Positions 43,982 through 52,824 of a stretch of DNA of 64,000 bases are shown here, piece after piece. The position numbers were made by a program, and so were the translations under genes. How positions within the stretch are numbered: the first letter of the stretch is position 1; each line of letters starts with the position of its first letter. Source of the stretch: Pseudomonas sp. H1h (GTDB lineage: Bacteria; Pseudomonadota; Gammaproteobacteria; Pseudomonadales; Pseudomonadaceae); NCBI RefSeq assembly GCF_000633255.1, contig NZ_AYMJ01000001.1, positions 62,001 to 126,000 of the forward strand, in the 5' to 3' direction. The notes under the pieces were generated by a model. The model saw nothing but the letters and a program-made list of their open reading frames with translations. It had not been told where the DNA came from and did no database searches.

Positions 43982-45760
43982 ATGGCTGACTACAAAGCGC
44001 CGCTGCGCGATATGCGCTTCGTCCTCAATGAAGTATTCGAAGTCGCCAAACTCTGGGCCGAACTGCCGGCATTGGCCGAGACCGTCGATGCCCAAACCGT
44101 AGAGGCCATTCTCGAAGAGGCCGGCAAGGTCACCAGCAAAAGCATCGCGCCGCTGAGCCGTGCAGCTGACGAAGAAGGTTGCCACTGGAAGGACGGCGCC
44201 GTCACCACGCCGGCCGGTTTCCCACAGGCTTATCAGACTTACGCCGAAGGCGGCTGGGTTGGCGTCGGTGGCGATCCGGCCTACGGCGGCATGGGCATGC
44301 CCAAAGCCGTTTCGGCGCAAGTCGAAGAGATGGTCAACTCTGCCAGCCTGTCCTTCGGTCTGTACCCGATGCTGACCGCCGGTGCCTGCCTGTCGATCAA
44401 CGCCCACGCCAGCGAAGAGCTGAAAGCGGCGTACCTGCCGAACATGTACGCCGGGATCTGGGCCGGCTCCATGTGCCTGACCGAGCCGCATGCCGGCACC
44501 GACCTGGGCATCATCCGCACCAAGGCCGAACCTCAGGCCGACGGTTCCTACAAGGTCAGCGGCACCAAGATCTTCATCACCGGCGGTGAACACGATCTGA
44601 CCGAAAACATCATTCACCTGGTGCTGGCGAAACTGCCGGACGCACCGGCCGGCCCGAAAGGCATTTCGCTGTTTTTGGTGCCCAAGTTCATGGTCAATGC
44701 CGATGGCAGCCTGGGCGCGCGCAACCCGGCGACCTGCGGTTCGATCGAACACAAGATGGGCATCCAGGCGTCCGCGACCTGCGTGATGAACTTCGACGAA
44801 GCCGTGGGTTATCTGGTCGGCGAGCCGAACAAGGGCCTGGCGGCGATGTTCACCATGATGAACTACGAGCGTCTGGGCGTCGGCATTCAAGGCCTGGCGA
44901 GCGGCGAGCGTTCCTATCAGAACGCCGTTGAATACGCCCGCGATCGTCTGCAGAGCCGTTCGCCGACCGGCGCGCAGAACAAGGACAAGGTCGCTGACCC
45001 GATCATCGTCCACCCGGACGTGCGTCGCATGCTGCTGACCATGAAAGCGTCGAACGAAGGTGGCCGTGCATTCTCCACCTACGTGGCGATGCAGCTCGAT
45101 ACCGCCAAGTTCAGTGAAGACGCCACGACCCGCAAACGTGCGGAAGATCTGGTGGCCTTACTGACTCCGGTGGCTAAGGCGTTCCTCACCGACCTGGGCC
45201 TGGAAACCACCGTTCACGGCCAGCAGATTTTCGGCGGTCATGGTTACATCCGCGAGTGGGGCCAGGAGCAACTGGTGCGTGACGTGCGCATCACCCAGAT
45301 CTACGAAGGCACCAACGGCATTCAGGCGCTGGACCTGGTCGGGCGCAAGATCGTGGGCAGTGGCGGCGCGTTCTACAAGCTGTTCGCTGACGAGATTCGC
45401 CACTTCACCGCGACGGCCAGCGCTGACCTGGGCGAATTCACCAAGCCGTTGAACGATGCCGTCGGCACGCTTGACGAGCTGACTGCGTGGCTGCTGGATC
45501 GGGCGAAGACCAATCCGAACGAAATCGGCGCGGCCTCGGTCGAATATCTGCAAGCGTTTGGCTACGTTTCCTACGCCTACATGTGGGCACTGATGGCCAA
45601 AGCTTCGCTGGGCAAGGAAGCGCAGGACGATTTTTACGCCAGCAAGCTGGGCACCGCACGGTTCTATTTCGCCCGTCTGTTGCCGCGTATTCACTCGTTG
45701 AGCGCGTCGGTGAAGGCTGGCAGCGAATCGCTGTTCCTGCTGAGCGCTGAGCAGTTCTGA
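43982..45760 (+). CDS. Acyl-CoA dehydrogenase, paralogue of the gene at 40495
   Basis: This 592-residue FAD-dependent acyl-CoA dehydrogenase has the same layout as the gene at 40495: N-terminal [20 protein letters not shown], loop MCLTEPHAGTDLGIIRTKAE, catalytic glutamate in IYEGTNGIQALDL (about residue 442), and a C-terminal extra domain. The shared sequence indicates an old duplication rather than a recent one, since many positions differ. It probably acts on another acyl-CoA chain-length range. No PsrA-like box was seen before it. The sRNA rsmY begins shortly downstream. Confidence 0.94.
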   Translation: MADYKAPLRDMRFVLNEVFEVAKLWAELPALAETVDAQTVEAILEEAGKVTSKSIAPLSRAADEEGCHWKDGAVTTPAGFPQAYQTYAEGGWVGVGGDPAYGGMGMPKAVSAQVEEMVNSASLSFGLYPMLTAGACLSINAHASEELKAAYLPNMYAGIWAGSMCLTEPHAGTDLGIIRTKAEPQADGSYKVSGTKIFITGGEHDLTENIIHLVLAKLPDAPAGPKGISLFLVPKFMVNADGSLGARNPATCGSIEHKMGIQASATCVMNFDEAVGYLVGEPNKGLAAMFTMMNYERLGVGIQGLASGERSYQNAVEYARDRLQSRSPTGAQNKDKVADPIIVHPDVRRMLLTMKASNEGGRAFSTYVAMQLDTAKFSEDATTRKRAEDLVALLTPVAKAFLTDLGLETTVHGQQIFGGHGYIREWGQEQLVRDVRITQIYEGTNGIQALDLVGRKIVGSGGAFYKLFADEIRHFTATASADLGEFTKPLNDAVGTLDELTAWLLDRAKTNPNEIGAASVEYLQAFGYVSYAYMWALMAKASLGKEAQDDFYASKLGTARFYFARLLPRIHSLSASVKAGSESLFLLSAEQF

Positions 45761-45773
45761 TGATGTAACGTCA

Positions 45774-45791
45774 TGTAAGCATTTTCTTACA
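45774..45791. promoter_or_regulatory. GacA upstream activating sequence (UAS) of rsmY
   Basis: TGTAAG-CATTTT-CTTACA matches the GacA-binding consensus TGTAAG-N6-CTTACA exactly. It is the centre of a longer perfect inverted repeat, 12 bp per arm, at 45768-45797, about 65 nt upstream of the inferred rsmY start. Confidence 0.93.
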
Positions 45792-45846
45792 TGACGTGCT
45801 GCTGTTCTCCCATAGGCGTAGATTGGATCCACAGCTAATCTACAAC

Positions 45847-45968
45847 TCATGGACGTCGCGCAGGAAGCGCAAAGCAACAACACGGACACGTAGGATTCTG
45901 CCAGGGTGGCGGAGTGAAATGGATGTCAGGGAAACAGTCTGCAAAGCCCCGCTTCGGCGGGGTTTTCT
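45847..45968 (+). ncRNA. rsmY: Regulatory sRNA RsmY (RsmA/CsrA-sequestering)
   Basis: About 120 nt with the RsmY plan: a 5' stem-loop GCGCAGGAAGCGC presenting GGA, further GGA or GGGA motifs near 45851, 45884, 45893, 45911, 45921 and 45930 within A-rich single-stranded stretches (AAGCAACAACAC), and an intrinsic terminator at the 3' end. A perfect GacA UAS lies upstream and TAATCT (45836-45841) is a plausible -10. Such RNAs titrate RsmA/RsmE proteins and are made when the GacS/GacA system is active. The exact 5' end is inferred from promoter spacing, uncertain by a few bases. RsmY is preferred over RsmX/RsmZ by its 5' sequence. Confidence 0.92.
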
Positions 45969-45970
45969 TT
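45947..45970 (+). terminator. rsmY intrinsic terminator
   Basis: CCCCGC-TTCG-GCGGGG stem-loop (45947-45962) is followed by TTTTCTTTT. Confidence 0.93.
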
Positions 45971-45987
45971 TGCCTGAAGAAAAGTGT

Positions 45988-46902
45988 TCAGGCCAGGGGA
46001 TCCAGCGCCGGTTTCACTTCACGTTCCATCACCTCCTCCAGCAATGTCCGTAGCAGCGCCAAAGAGGCCTGCTGGCGTTGCACGTCGCGACACACCAGGC
46101 CAACCTTCAGCGGCACCCGTGGCTCACTCAGTGGCTTCCACAGAAGATCCTGATCGTCGTATTCTTTTTGCGAGCGCCCCGGCAGCACCGTCGCCAGCTT
46201 GGTGTGCGGCAAACTGTCGAGAATCCCCACCATATTGTTCAGCTCGGCCTGCACCTGCGGACGACGGCCGAGGCTGCTCAGTTGCGCCTGCCAGATCTGC
46301 CGGATCTGGAACTCTTCACCCAGCAATAACATCGGCAACTCGGCGGCCTGACGCATCGAGACCTTCTTGAACTCACGCAATGGATGATCTGCCGGGATCA
46401 CCAGCGTCAGCTCATCTTCGTACAGCATCACGCCATGCAGCCCGGGCTGTCGCGGTGGCAGATAGCTGATGCCGATGTCCAGCGAACCATTGAGCAATCG
46501 TCGTTCGATCTCAAGTCCGGTCAATTCATAAATCTGCACCACCAGATGTGGCTGCGCCTTGCGCACCCGCTCGAGCATTTGTGGCACGAGGCTGGTGTGT
46601 ACGGTTTGCAGCACACCAATCGCCAAGGTGCGCACCGCCTGGCCCTTGAAGTTGCCCAGCGCCTCACGCGCCCGTTGCAGTCCATCGAGCAGCGGCAGGG
46701 CGTGGTTGTACAACGTGTGTGCAGCCAGGGTCGGCAGCAGGCGTTTGCTGCTGCGTTCGAACAGGGTGACATCGAGGTTCTGTTCGAGCTGGCGGATCTG
46801 CTGTGACAGCGCCGGTTGCGAGATCGACAGACGCTCGGCAGCCCGGCCGACATGACCTTCTTCGTAGACCGCGACGAAATAACGCAGTTGTTTGAAATCC
46901 AT
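45988..46902 (-). CDS. LysR family transcriptional regulator
   Basis: This 304-residue regulator has an N-terminal winged helix (MDFKQLRYFVAVYEEGHVGRAAERLSISQPALSQQIRQLE) and a substrate-binding domain (TLAIGVLQTVHTSLVPQMLE onward; LTLVIPADHPLREF). It is divergent from a class III aminotransferase gene across about 170 nt, the usual arrangement for a LysR regulator and its target. An ATAAG-N5-CTTAT palindrome overlaps its start region. The effector is unknown. Confidence 0.93.
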   Translation of the reverse strand: MDFKQLRYFVAVYEEGHVGRAAERLSISQPALSQQIRQLEQNLDVTLFERSSKRLLPTLAAHTLYNHALPLLDGLQRAREALGNFKGQAVRTLAIGVLQTVHTSLVPQMLERVRKAQPHLVVQIYELTGLEIERRLLNGSLDIGISYLPPRQPGLHGVMLYEDELTLVIPADHPLREFKKVSMRQAAELPMLLLGEEFQIRQIWQAQLSSLGRRPQVQAELNNMVGILDSLPHTKLATVLPGRSQKEYDDQDLLWKPLSEPRVPLKVGLVCRDVQRQQASLALLRTLLEEVMEREVKPALDPLA

Positions 46903-46915
46903 AAGTAATGCTTAT
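46901..46915. promoter_or_regulatory. LysR-type T-N11-A palindrome
   Basis: ATAAGTAATGCTTAT, with arms ATAAG and CTTAT, lies at the LysR start in the divergent intergenic region, as expected for an autoregulatory LysR site. By motif only. Confidence 0.4.
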
Positions 46916-46951
46916 CGAAAATGCTGGTAAATCGAAATGGCCCGAAGCCTT

Positions 46952-46989
46952 CTGTAAGCCTAGTCTAACCGCAATCACAAGGCTTACAG
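46952..46989. repeat. Inverted repeat CTGTAAGCC/GGCTTACAG in the LysR-aminotransferase intergenic region
   Basis: Perfect 9-bp arms at 46952-46960 and 46981-46989 are separated by 20 nt. The arms contain the hexamers TGTAAG and CTTACA used in GacA boxes, but with 24 nt between them instead of 6. Confidence 0.65.
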
Positions 46990-47003
46990 GGCCAGAGAGC
47001 GCG

Positions 47004-47075
47004 ATGAATAGCGTTTGCTTCGAGAGTGTTTACATAGGCAGTTCAAAAAACCTCGAACGAGGTTTTTTTCAATGA
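47004..47075 (+). CDS. Candidate leader peptide (23 codons) coupled to the aminotransferase
   Basis: An ORF of 23 residues (MNSVCFESVYIGSSKNLERG, then FFQ) starts at ATG 47004 with GAGAG 4 nt upstream and ends TGA at 47073-47075, overlapping the aminotransferase ATG as ATGA. Its codons 14-22 contain a perfect terminator hairpin. The structure suggests translation-dependent attenuation or coupling. It is not similar to any peptide I know, and expression is unproven. Confidence 0.5.
   Translation: MNSVCFESVYIGSSKNLERGFFQ
47045..47069 (+). terminator. Intrinsic terminator hairpin directly before the aminotransferase start
   Basis: AAAAAACCTCG and CGAGGTTTTTT form an 11-bp stem around AA, ending in a seven-T run two bases before the start codon. 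The only ribosome-site-like GAGG lies inside the stem. This placement suggests an attenuator instead of an end-of-operon terminator. Confidence 0.7.
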
Positions 47076-48355
47076 ATCTGTTCAGTTTGCGGCGCCAGAC
47101 GCCAAGTCTTGATGACCTTGCGTTCGAGGCCAACCCACCCGATGCAGGCGAGAGCCTGAATGCCGAACGCCTGATGCCCAGCGTCGAACGCCCGCAGCAG
47201 GTGTTCGTGCGCGGCCAGGGCTCGTGGCTGTGGGACAGCAATGACCGCGCCTATCTGGACTTCGCCCAGGCCGGCGGCGCCAACAGTCTGGGGCACAGCC
47301 CTTCGGCATTGGTCAAAGCCATTGCCAGCCAGGCTCAGGCGCTGATCAATCCCGGTTTCAATCTGCACAATCGCGGCATGCTCAGCCTCTCCGAGCGCTT
47401 GTGTGCCAGCACCTCAAGCGATCAGGCCTATTTGCTCAACAGCGGCAGCGAGGCCTGCGAGGCGGCGATCAAACTGGCACGCAAATGGGGCCAGCTGCAT
47501 CGTGGCGGCGCGTCGCGGATCATCGTGGCGAAGCAAGGCTGTCACGGGCGCAGTCTGGCAACGATTTCGGCGTCGGACAGTTGCAACCTGCACAACCGCT
47601 TTGCTCCGCTGTTGCCGGGTTTCGATCGGGTGCCATTCAACGACCTGCCGGCGCTGCATGCGGCTGTCGATGCGCAAACCGTGGCTATCATGCTCGAACC
47701 GATCCAGAGCGATGCCGGGGTGATTGCGGCCACCGAGCATTACCTCAAAGGCGTTGAGCGGCTGTGCCACGAATTGGGCATTCTGCTGATTCTCGACGAA
47801 GTACAGACCGGTATCGGTCGCTGTGGCACCTTGCTCGCCGAACAGTCCTACGGCGTCCGCGCGGACATCGTCGTGCTCGGCAAGGGTCTCGGTGGTGGCG
47901 TGCCGCTGGCGGCGCTGCTGGCGCGGGGCAAGGCTTGCTGTTTCGAGGCAGGCGAACTGGGCGGCACCCATCACGGCAACGCCCTGATGACTGCGGCCGG
48001 TCTGGTGGTGCTCGACAGCGTGCAGGACCGGGCGTTTCTGCAGCAAGTCAACGACCATGGCCAGTACCTGCGCGAAGGCCTCGCGAGGTTGGCACACCGT
48101 TACGGCCATGGCGAATTGCGTGGGCAAGGGTTGTTCTGGGGCTTGAGCCTGTCCGAAGATTCTGCCGATGCCGTGGTCCATGCAGCCTTGCATGAAGGCC
48201 TGCTGCTCAACGCGCCACAAGCCAATTGCCTGCGCTTCACGCCGGCGCTCACCGTCAGCAAGGCCAATATCGACGAGATGCTCCTGCGCCTGACCCGCGC
48301 CTTCTCGCGGGTGCGCACCGCGCAATTGCAGTGTCGCAAAGGGATTGCCGTCTGA
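47072..48355 (+). CDS. Class III PLP-dependent aminotransferase
   Basis: This 427-residue fold-type I aminotransferase (ornithine/acetylornithine/diaminobutyrate type) has YLLNSGSEACEAAIKLARKW for PLP phosphate contacts, ILDEVQTGIGRCGTLLAE with the PLP aspartate, and the Schiff-base lysine in VLGKGLGGGVPLAALLARG. The N-terminal 35 residues before LMPSVERP are longer than usual. Substrate is not clear; annotation as acetylornithine aminotransferase would be premature. It is divergent from a LysR gene, and its start is preceded by a leader ORF and hairpin. An upstream in-frame TTG (47015) is less likely because it would read through the hairpin. Confidence 0.9.
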   Translation: MNLFSLRRQTPSLDDLAFEANPPDAGESLNAERLMPSVERPQQVFVRGQGSWLWDSNDRAYLDFAQAGGANSLGHSPSALVKAIASQAQALINPGFNLHNRGMLSLSERLCASTSSDQAYLLNSGSEACEAAIKLARKWGQLHRGGASRIIVAKQGCHGRSLATISASDSCNLHNRFAPLLPGFDRVPFNDLPALHAAVDAQTVAIMLEPIQSDAGVIAATEHYLKGVERLCHELGILLILDEVQTGIGRCGTLLAEQSYGVRADIVVLGKGLGGGVPLAALLARGKACCFEAGELGGTHHGNALMTAAGLVVLDSVQDRAFLQQVNDHGQYLREGLARLAHRYGHGELRGQGLFWGLSLSEDSADAVVHAALHEGLLLNAPQANCLRFTPALTVSKANIDEMLLRLTRAFSRVRTAQLQCRKGIAV

Positions 48356-48402
48356 TCCGAAGTTTCCCACCTGATTTCAAGAACCGTCTCGCGGTATAAC
48401 GC

Positions 48403-48442
48403 ACGCCTCACGCCTGATTCTTTTGACGTGGGGCGTTTTTTT
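48403..48442 (+). terminator. Intrinsic terminator after the aminotransferase
   Basis: ACGCCTCACG (48403-48412) and CGTGGGGCGT (48427-48436) form a stem with one wobble pair, followed by TTTTTT. Confidence 0.85.
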
Positions 48443-48551
48443 GTCCTGGGTAGTGGCGATCAAATAGCAACGGCACTGAACCCTGACGAACGGCACGGGT
48501 CGATTAGCTTGTATGGCTCAAGTGAGCCAACCCCCAATCAGGAGCTGACCC

Positions 48552-48710
48552 ATGGACTTCATTCGTATCATCATCGCCATTCTGTTGCCGCCACTGGGTG
48601 TGTTTCTGCAGGTAGGGTTTGGCGGGGCGTTCTGGTTGAACATTCTGCTGACGCTGTGTGGCTACATTCCCGGGATCGTGCATGCGGTGTACATCATCGC
48701 CAAGCGTTGA
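48552..48710 (+). CDS. Pmp3/YqaE family small membrane protein
   Basis: This 52-residue protein starts MDFIRIIIAILLPPLGVFLQ and continues with a second hydrophobic segment (FWLNILLTLCGYIPGIVHAV) ending YIIAKR. The LLPPLGVFLQ and GYIPGIVHAVYII signatures are those of UPF0057/Pmp3 proteolipids, two-pass membrane peptides tied to membrane potential and salt stress. GGAG lies 7 nt before the ATG. It appears monocistronic, between a terminator and a REP pair. Confidence 0.92.
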   Translation: MDFIRIIIAILLPPLGVFLQVGFGGAFWLNILLTLCGYIPGIVHAVYIIAKR

Positions 48711-48733
48711 TTTAGCGTCGCCCGGCAGACAGC

Positions 48734-48810
48734 TTTCGCGAGCAGGCTCGCTCCCACAAGGGATTTGTGAACACCATCGATCCGAGGTGGGAGCGAGCCT
48801 GCTCGCGAAT
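48734..48810. repeat. Inverted REP pair
   Basis: TTCGCGAGCAGGCTCGCTCC faces GGGAGCGAGCCTGCTCGCGAA across about 30 nt, between the Pmp3-like and S9 peptidase genes. Confidence 0.9.
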
Positions 48811-48840
48811 GAGGCGACGCTACTTTGAGAGCGGCGCGGA

Positions 48841-50652
48841 TCAGTCCGCCAACCCCATTACCCGCCGATAAAACGTCCACTCCTGCTCCAGCGCATGCGC
48901 CTGATTCACTGCACGGCGAAAGCCGTGGCGCTCATCAGCGTAATAATGCGCCTCGACCGCAATGCCGTTGCGCTCCAGTGCCGTGACCATCTCGCGGGTC
49001 TGCTGTGGCACGACGACGGCGTCCAGTTCGCCCTGAAAGAAAATCACCGGCACACCAATCTTGCTCGCGTGCAGCAATGGCGTGCGGGCGGCGTAGCGCT
49101 CGGCGTCCTGCTCGGTATCGCCGATCAGCCAGTCGAGGTAATCGCCTTCGAACTTGTGTGTCGCGCGGGCCAGTGCCACCGGGTCGCTGACGCCATACAA
49201 GCTGGCACCCGCGCGGAACACCTGCTGGAACGCCAGCGCACACAACGTGGTGTAACCCCCGGCGCTGCCGCCGCGGATGAAGGCGCGCTCGCCATCGATC
49301 AAACCTTGTTCCGCCAGATACGCCACCACCGCGCAGGCGTCCTCGACATCCACGTCGCCCCAGCTCAGGTGCAGGGCCTGGCGATATTCGCGGCCATAAC
49401 CGCTGCTGCCACGGTAGTTGAGGTCGGCGACGGCGAAACCGCGTTGCGTCCAGTATTGAATGCGCGGGTCGAGCATCGGATAGCAAGCCGAAGTCGGGCC
49501 GCCGTGGATGAACACCACCAGCGGTGGCCTGGTTTCGTCGTTCATCGCCGGATAGAAGAAGCTGTGGGCCTCGCCCGAGCCGCTCGGATAGCGCAGGGTT
49601 TGCGGACGGCTGATGCGTTCGGCGGGCAGTGGCGCCACGCCGCCGGCCAGCACGTTGACTTCGCGAGTAGCGCGATCAATCGCGATGACCGCTGAAGGGC
49701 TGATCGGCGAGGCGGCAATGCAGTAGATGAATTGCTGATCCAGCGCCAGATGGCGGAAGCGGCTGTAATCGCCGGTGAAGTCTTCGTTGCCGAGCAGCAG
49801 ACGGCCAAAACCGCCTTCGCTCCAGCTAGCCAAAAACAAATCCTCGACAGGCAGCCAGGTGCAGCCGCCCATTTGCCACGGCGCGGGCGCATGATCGGCC
49901 TGCGCGGCTGGCAATGGTCTCAAACCGTCGGAGGTTTCAACCCATGGCTGCCAGAATCCACCGCGATCGGTCAGGCAATACAGGCGATTTTCGCCATCGA
50001 ATCGCGGTTGCTGAATGGACTCTTCAATCTCGGCACCCGCCACGCATCGCGGGGAACTGAATGTACCGTCAGTCATGCGCTCAGCCACCATCAGCCGCGT
50101 TGAGGTCCACGGCTGATGCGGCCGGCTCCACTCGATCCAGGCCAGTCGCGAACCGTCGGCGCTGATGATCGGCGCAGCGTAAAAATCCGCGCCTTCTGCC
50201 AGCAAACACCGGGTTCCCTCAGCCAGATCAATCGCTACGAGCCGGTGTTGGTCGCGCAGTTCCTCGACCGCCAGCACCTGCCCGTCGGCAACGTGCAGAT
50301 CGCCATAACGGCACTCGCCGGATGTCAGCGCTTGAGGCGCGCCTTCCAGTGTTTGCCGATACAGCTGCTGGTCTGCCTCATTGACGAAAACCACCCCGTT
50401 CGGCGTCAGACCAAACGCGCCACCGCCATATTCGTACACCCGGCTACGCACGCTGAAACCCGCAGGCGTCAGACATTTCGCCACGCCGTCGCGCCACTGC
50501 CAGATCCTGCACGCGGCATCTTCCGGGCGATATTCATTCCAGAACAAACCGTTGGCACCGAGTTGCAGTTCGGCGAAATCCATGCCGGCAGCGACGGCTT
50601 GCGAGGCGCTGAAAGGCTCAGCCCTTGGCGATGAGGCGTGAGTTTCGTTCAT
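48841..50652 (-). CDS. S9 family prolyl oligopeptidase-like peptidase at the end of the pqq operon
   Basis: This 603-residue protein has an N-terminal beta-propeller-like part and a C-terminal alpha/beta hydrolase domain. The nucleophile serine is in [18 protein letters not shown], the acid in [15 protein letters not shown], and the histidine in [10 protein letters not shown]. It has no signal peptide. Its ATG overlaps the pqqE end by 35 nt, so it is part of the pqq transcription unit; a role in handling PqqA peptide or its fragments is a guess from position. The start has no strong ribosome site, consistent with coupling. Confidence 0.9.
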   Translation of the reverse strand: MNETHASSPRAEPFSASQAVAAGMDFAELQLGANGLFWNEYRPEDAACRIWQWRDGVAKCLTPAGFSVRSRVYEYGGGAFGLTPNGVVFVNEADQQLYRQTLEGAPQALTSGECRYGDLHVADGQVLAVEELRDQHRLVAIDLAEGTRCLLAEGADFYAAPIISADGSRLAWIEWSRPHQPWTSTRLMVAERMTDGTFSSPRCVAGAEIEESIQQPRFDGENRLYCLTDRGGFWQPWVETSDGLRPLPAAQADHAPAPWQMGGCTWLPVEDLFLASWSEGGFGRLLLGNEDFTGDYSRFRHLALDQQFIYCIAASPISPSAVIAIDRATREVNVLAGGVAPLPAERISRPQTLRYPSGSGEAHSFFYPAMNDETRPPLVVFIHGGPTSACYPMLDPRIQYWTQRGFAVADLNYRGSSGYGREYRQALHLSWGDVDVEDACAVVAYLAEQGLIDGERAFIRGGSAGGYTTLCALAFQQVFRAGASLYGVSDPVALARATHKFEGDYLDWLIGDTEQDAERYAARTPLLHASKIGVPVIFFQGELDAVVVPQQTREMVTALERNGIAVEAHYYADERHGFRRAVNQAHALEQEWTFYRRVMGLAD

Positions 50653-51778
50653 TACGGAAGGCCAGTTGTTCGATGGTCTGGGTGGCGTGCTCGGCTTCTT
50701 CGCGGGCCTTGAGGATCACGTCGTGATGTTCGGATTTGCTGCACACCGGGTCGGCATTGCTTGCGTCCCCCGTGAGCATGAACGCCTGGCAGCGGCAGCC
50801 GCCGAAGTCCTGCTCCTTTTCGTCGCAGGAGCGGCACGGCTCGGGCATCCAGTCGTAACCGCGAAAGTGGTTGAAGCCGAACGAGTCGTACCAGATGTGC
50901 TGCATGCTGTGATCGCGCACATTGGGAAATTGTACTGGCAACTGTCGGGCGCCATGGCAGGGCAGGGCAGTGCCGTCCGGCGTGACCGTCAGAAAGATGC
51001 TGCCCCAGCCGTTCATGCAGGCTTTCGGGCGTTCTTCGTAGTAGTCCGGGGTGACGAAAATCAGCTTGCACGGATGCCCTTCGGCTTCCAGTTTGGCGCG
51101 GTATTCGTTGGTGATGCGCTCGGCGCGCACCAGCTGTTCCTTGGTCGGCAACAGGCCGACACGATTGAGCTGCGCCCAACCATAGAACTGGCAGGTGGCG
51201 AGTTCGACAAAGTCGGCCTCAAGCGCGATGCACAGCTCGATGATGCGGTCGATCTTGTCGATGTTGTGCCGGTGGGTGACGAAGTTCAGCACCATCGGAT
51301 AGCCGTGGGCCTTCACCGCCCGGGCCATTTCCAGCTTCTGCGCGAAGGCTTTTTTTGAGCCGGCGAGCAAATTGTTCACTTGCTCGTCACTGGCCTGGAA
51401 GCTGATCTGGATGTGATCGAGGCCCGCCTTCTTGAAGTCGCTGATTTTCTGCTCGGTCAGGCCGATGCCGGAGGTGATCAGGTTGGTGTAGAAACCCAAC
51501 TGCCGCGCTTCACGGATCAGCTCGGCAAGGTCCTGGCGCACCAGTGGTTCGCCACCGGAAAAGCCCAGTTGCGCCGCGCCCATCTCCCGCGCTTCGCGGA
51601 ACACCTTGATCCACTGCTCGGTGCTCAGCTCTTTACCCTGCTCGGCGAAATCCAGCGGATTGGAGCAATACGGGCACTGCAGCGGGCAGCGGTAGGTCAG
51701 TTCGGCGAGCAGCCACAGCGGCAAGCCGACCTCAGGCTTGGGCGGCAGATCAGTCAAGGGTGATCCAGTGCTGTGCAC
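50618..51778 (-). CDS. pqqE: PQQ biosynthesis radical SAM protein
   Basis: PqqE (386 residues) cross-links the Glu and Tyr side chains of PqqA. The radical SAM CxxxCxxC motif is [16 protein letters not shown], and the C-terminal SPASM cluster cysteines are visible in [17 protein letters not shown] and VCSKSEHH. The GTG at 51778 is chosen because GGAGG lies 6 nt upstream; it overlaps pqqD by 29 nt. The longer frame (to 51877) is antiparallel to conserved pqqD coding and not conserved. Confidence 0.97.
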   Translation of the reverse strand: MHSTGSPLTDLPPKPEVGLPLWLLAELTYRCPLQCPYCSNPLDFAEQGKELSTEQWIKVFREAREMGAAQLGFSGGEPLVRQDLAELIREARQLGFYTNLITSGIGLTEQKISDFKKAGLDHIQISFQASDEQVNNLLAGSKKAFAQKLEMARAVKAHGYPMVLNFVTHRHNIDKIDRIIELCIALEADFVELATCQFYGWAQLNRVGLLPTKEQLVRAERITNEYRAKLEAEGHPCKLIFVTPDYYEERPKACMNGWGSIFLTVTPDGTALPCHGARQLPVQFPNVRDHSMQHIWYDSFGFNHFRGYDWMPEPCRSCDEKEQDFGGCRCQAFMLTGDASNADPVCSKSEHHDVILKAREEAEHATQTIEQLAFRNERNSRLIAKG

Positions 51779-52025
51779 GGGCAACCTCCATGAATTGCTC
51801 GATGTCGTCACCGAGCTCGGGCACGCCGGGGAACTGCTCATCGAGTTTGGCGATGATCGCTGCGACATCGCGTTCACCGTCGATCAATCCACCGATCAGC
51901 GCAGCACTGTCGTTGAGCTTGATCATGCCCTCGGGGTAGAGCAGCACGTGACCTTTTTGCGCCGGTTCGTACTGGAAGCGGTAGCCGGGACGCCAGGTCG
52001 GTGTCTTGCTGCGATCGAAACTCAT
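51750..52025 (-). CDS. pqqD: PqqA-binding chaperone
   Basis: PqqD (91 residues, [20 protein letters not shown]) is the RiPP recognition element that delivers PqqA to PqqE. It shows the conserved [20 protein letters not shown] and ILDGERDV-like [14 protein letters not shown]. It overlaps pqqC by 4 nt (ATGA) and pqqE by 29 nt. Length is normal. Confidence 0.96.
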   Translation of the reverse strand: MSFDRSKTPTWRPGYRFQYEPAQKGHVLLYPEGMIKLNDSAALIGGLIDGERDVAAIIAKLDEQFPGVPELGDDIEQFMEVARAQHWITLD

Positions 52026-52774
52026 AGGGTGATTCCTTTGTGCCAGACCCGTTGTGCGGTGACGCTGTGATACGGCGGGCGGTTCAGTTCGTAGGCCATG
52101 CTCATGGCATCGAGCATGCTCCAAAGAATGTCCAGTTTGAACTGGAGAATTTCCAGCATGCGCTCCTGGCCTTCGCGGGTCTTGTAGTGCTCGAGCGTGA
52201 TCGCCAGCCCATGCTCGACATCACGCCGTGCCTGACCGAGGCGGGTGCGGAAGTACTCGTAGCCGGCCGGGTCGATCCACGGGTAATGCTGCGGCCAGCT
52301 GTCGAGACGCGACTGGTGGATCTGCGGCGCGAACAACTCGGTCAGCGAGCTGCTGGCGGCTTCCTGCCAGCTGGCCCGGCGGGCGAAGTTGACGTAAGCA
52401 TCGACGGCAAAACGCACGCCGGGCAATACCAGCTCCTGAGAGCGCAGTTGATCCGGGTCGAGGCCGACCGCTTGACCGAGGCGCAGCCAGGCTTCGATAC
52501 CACCGTCTTCACCGGGGGCGCCGTCGTGATCGAGCAGGCGTTGAATCCACTCGCGACGGATCTCGCGATCCGGGCAATTGGCGAGGATCGCCGCGTCTTT
52601 CAGGGGGATGTTCACCTGATAGTAGAAGCGGTTGGCGACCCAGCCCTGAATCTGTTCGCGGGTGGCCCGGCCTTCATACATCGCCACATGATAGGGGTGG
52701 TAGATGTGGTAATAGGCGCCTTTGGCACGCAGGGCTGCTTCGAATTCGGTGGGGGACATTGGCGTGTCAGTCAT
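52022..52774 (-). CDS. pqqC: Pyrroloquinoline-quinone synthase
   Basis: PqqC (250 residues) carries out the final ring closure and eight-electron oxidation to PQQ. It has the family segments [55 protein letters not shown] and [18 protein letters not shown]. The ATG at 52774 has GGAG 7 nt upstream; upstream in-frame sequence belongs to a REP element. Confidence 0.97.
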   Translation of the reverse strand: MTDTPMSPTEFEAALRAKGAYYHIYHPYHVAMYEGRATREQIQGWVANRFYYQVNIPLKDAAILANCPDREIRREWIQRLLDHDGAPGEDGGIEAWLRLGQAVGLDPDQLRSQELVLPGVRFAVDAYVNFARRASWQEAASSSLTELFAPQIHQSRLDSWPQHYPWIDPAGYEYFRTRLGQARRDVEHGLAITLEHYKTREGQERMLEILQFKLDILWSMLDAMSMAYELNRPPYHSVTAQRVWHKGITL

Positions 52775-52824
52775 GTCTGTTCTCCGGGAACAACCGTTGG
52801 AATCTTGGGTGTCAGGTCTGACGC

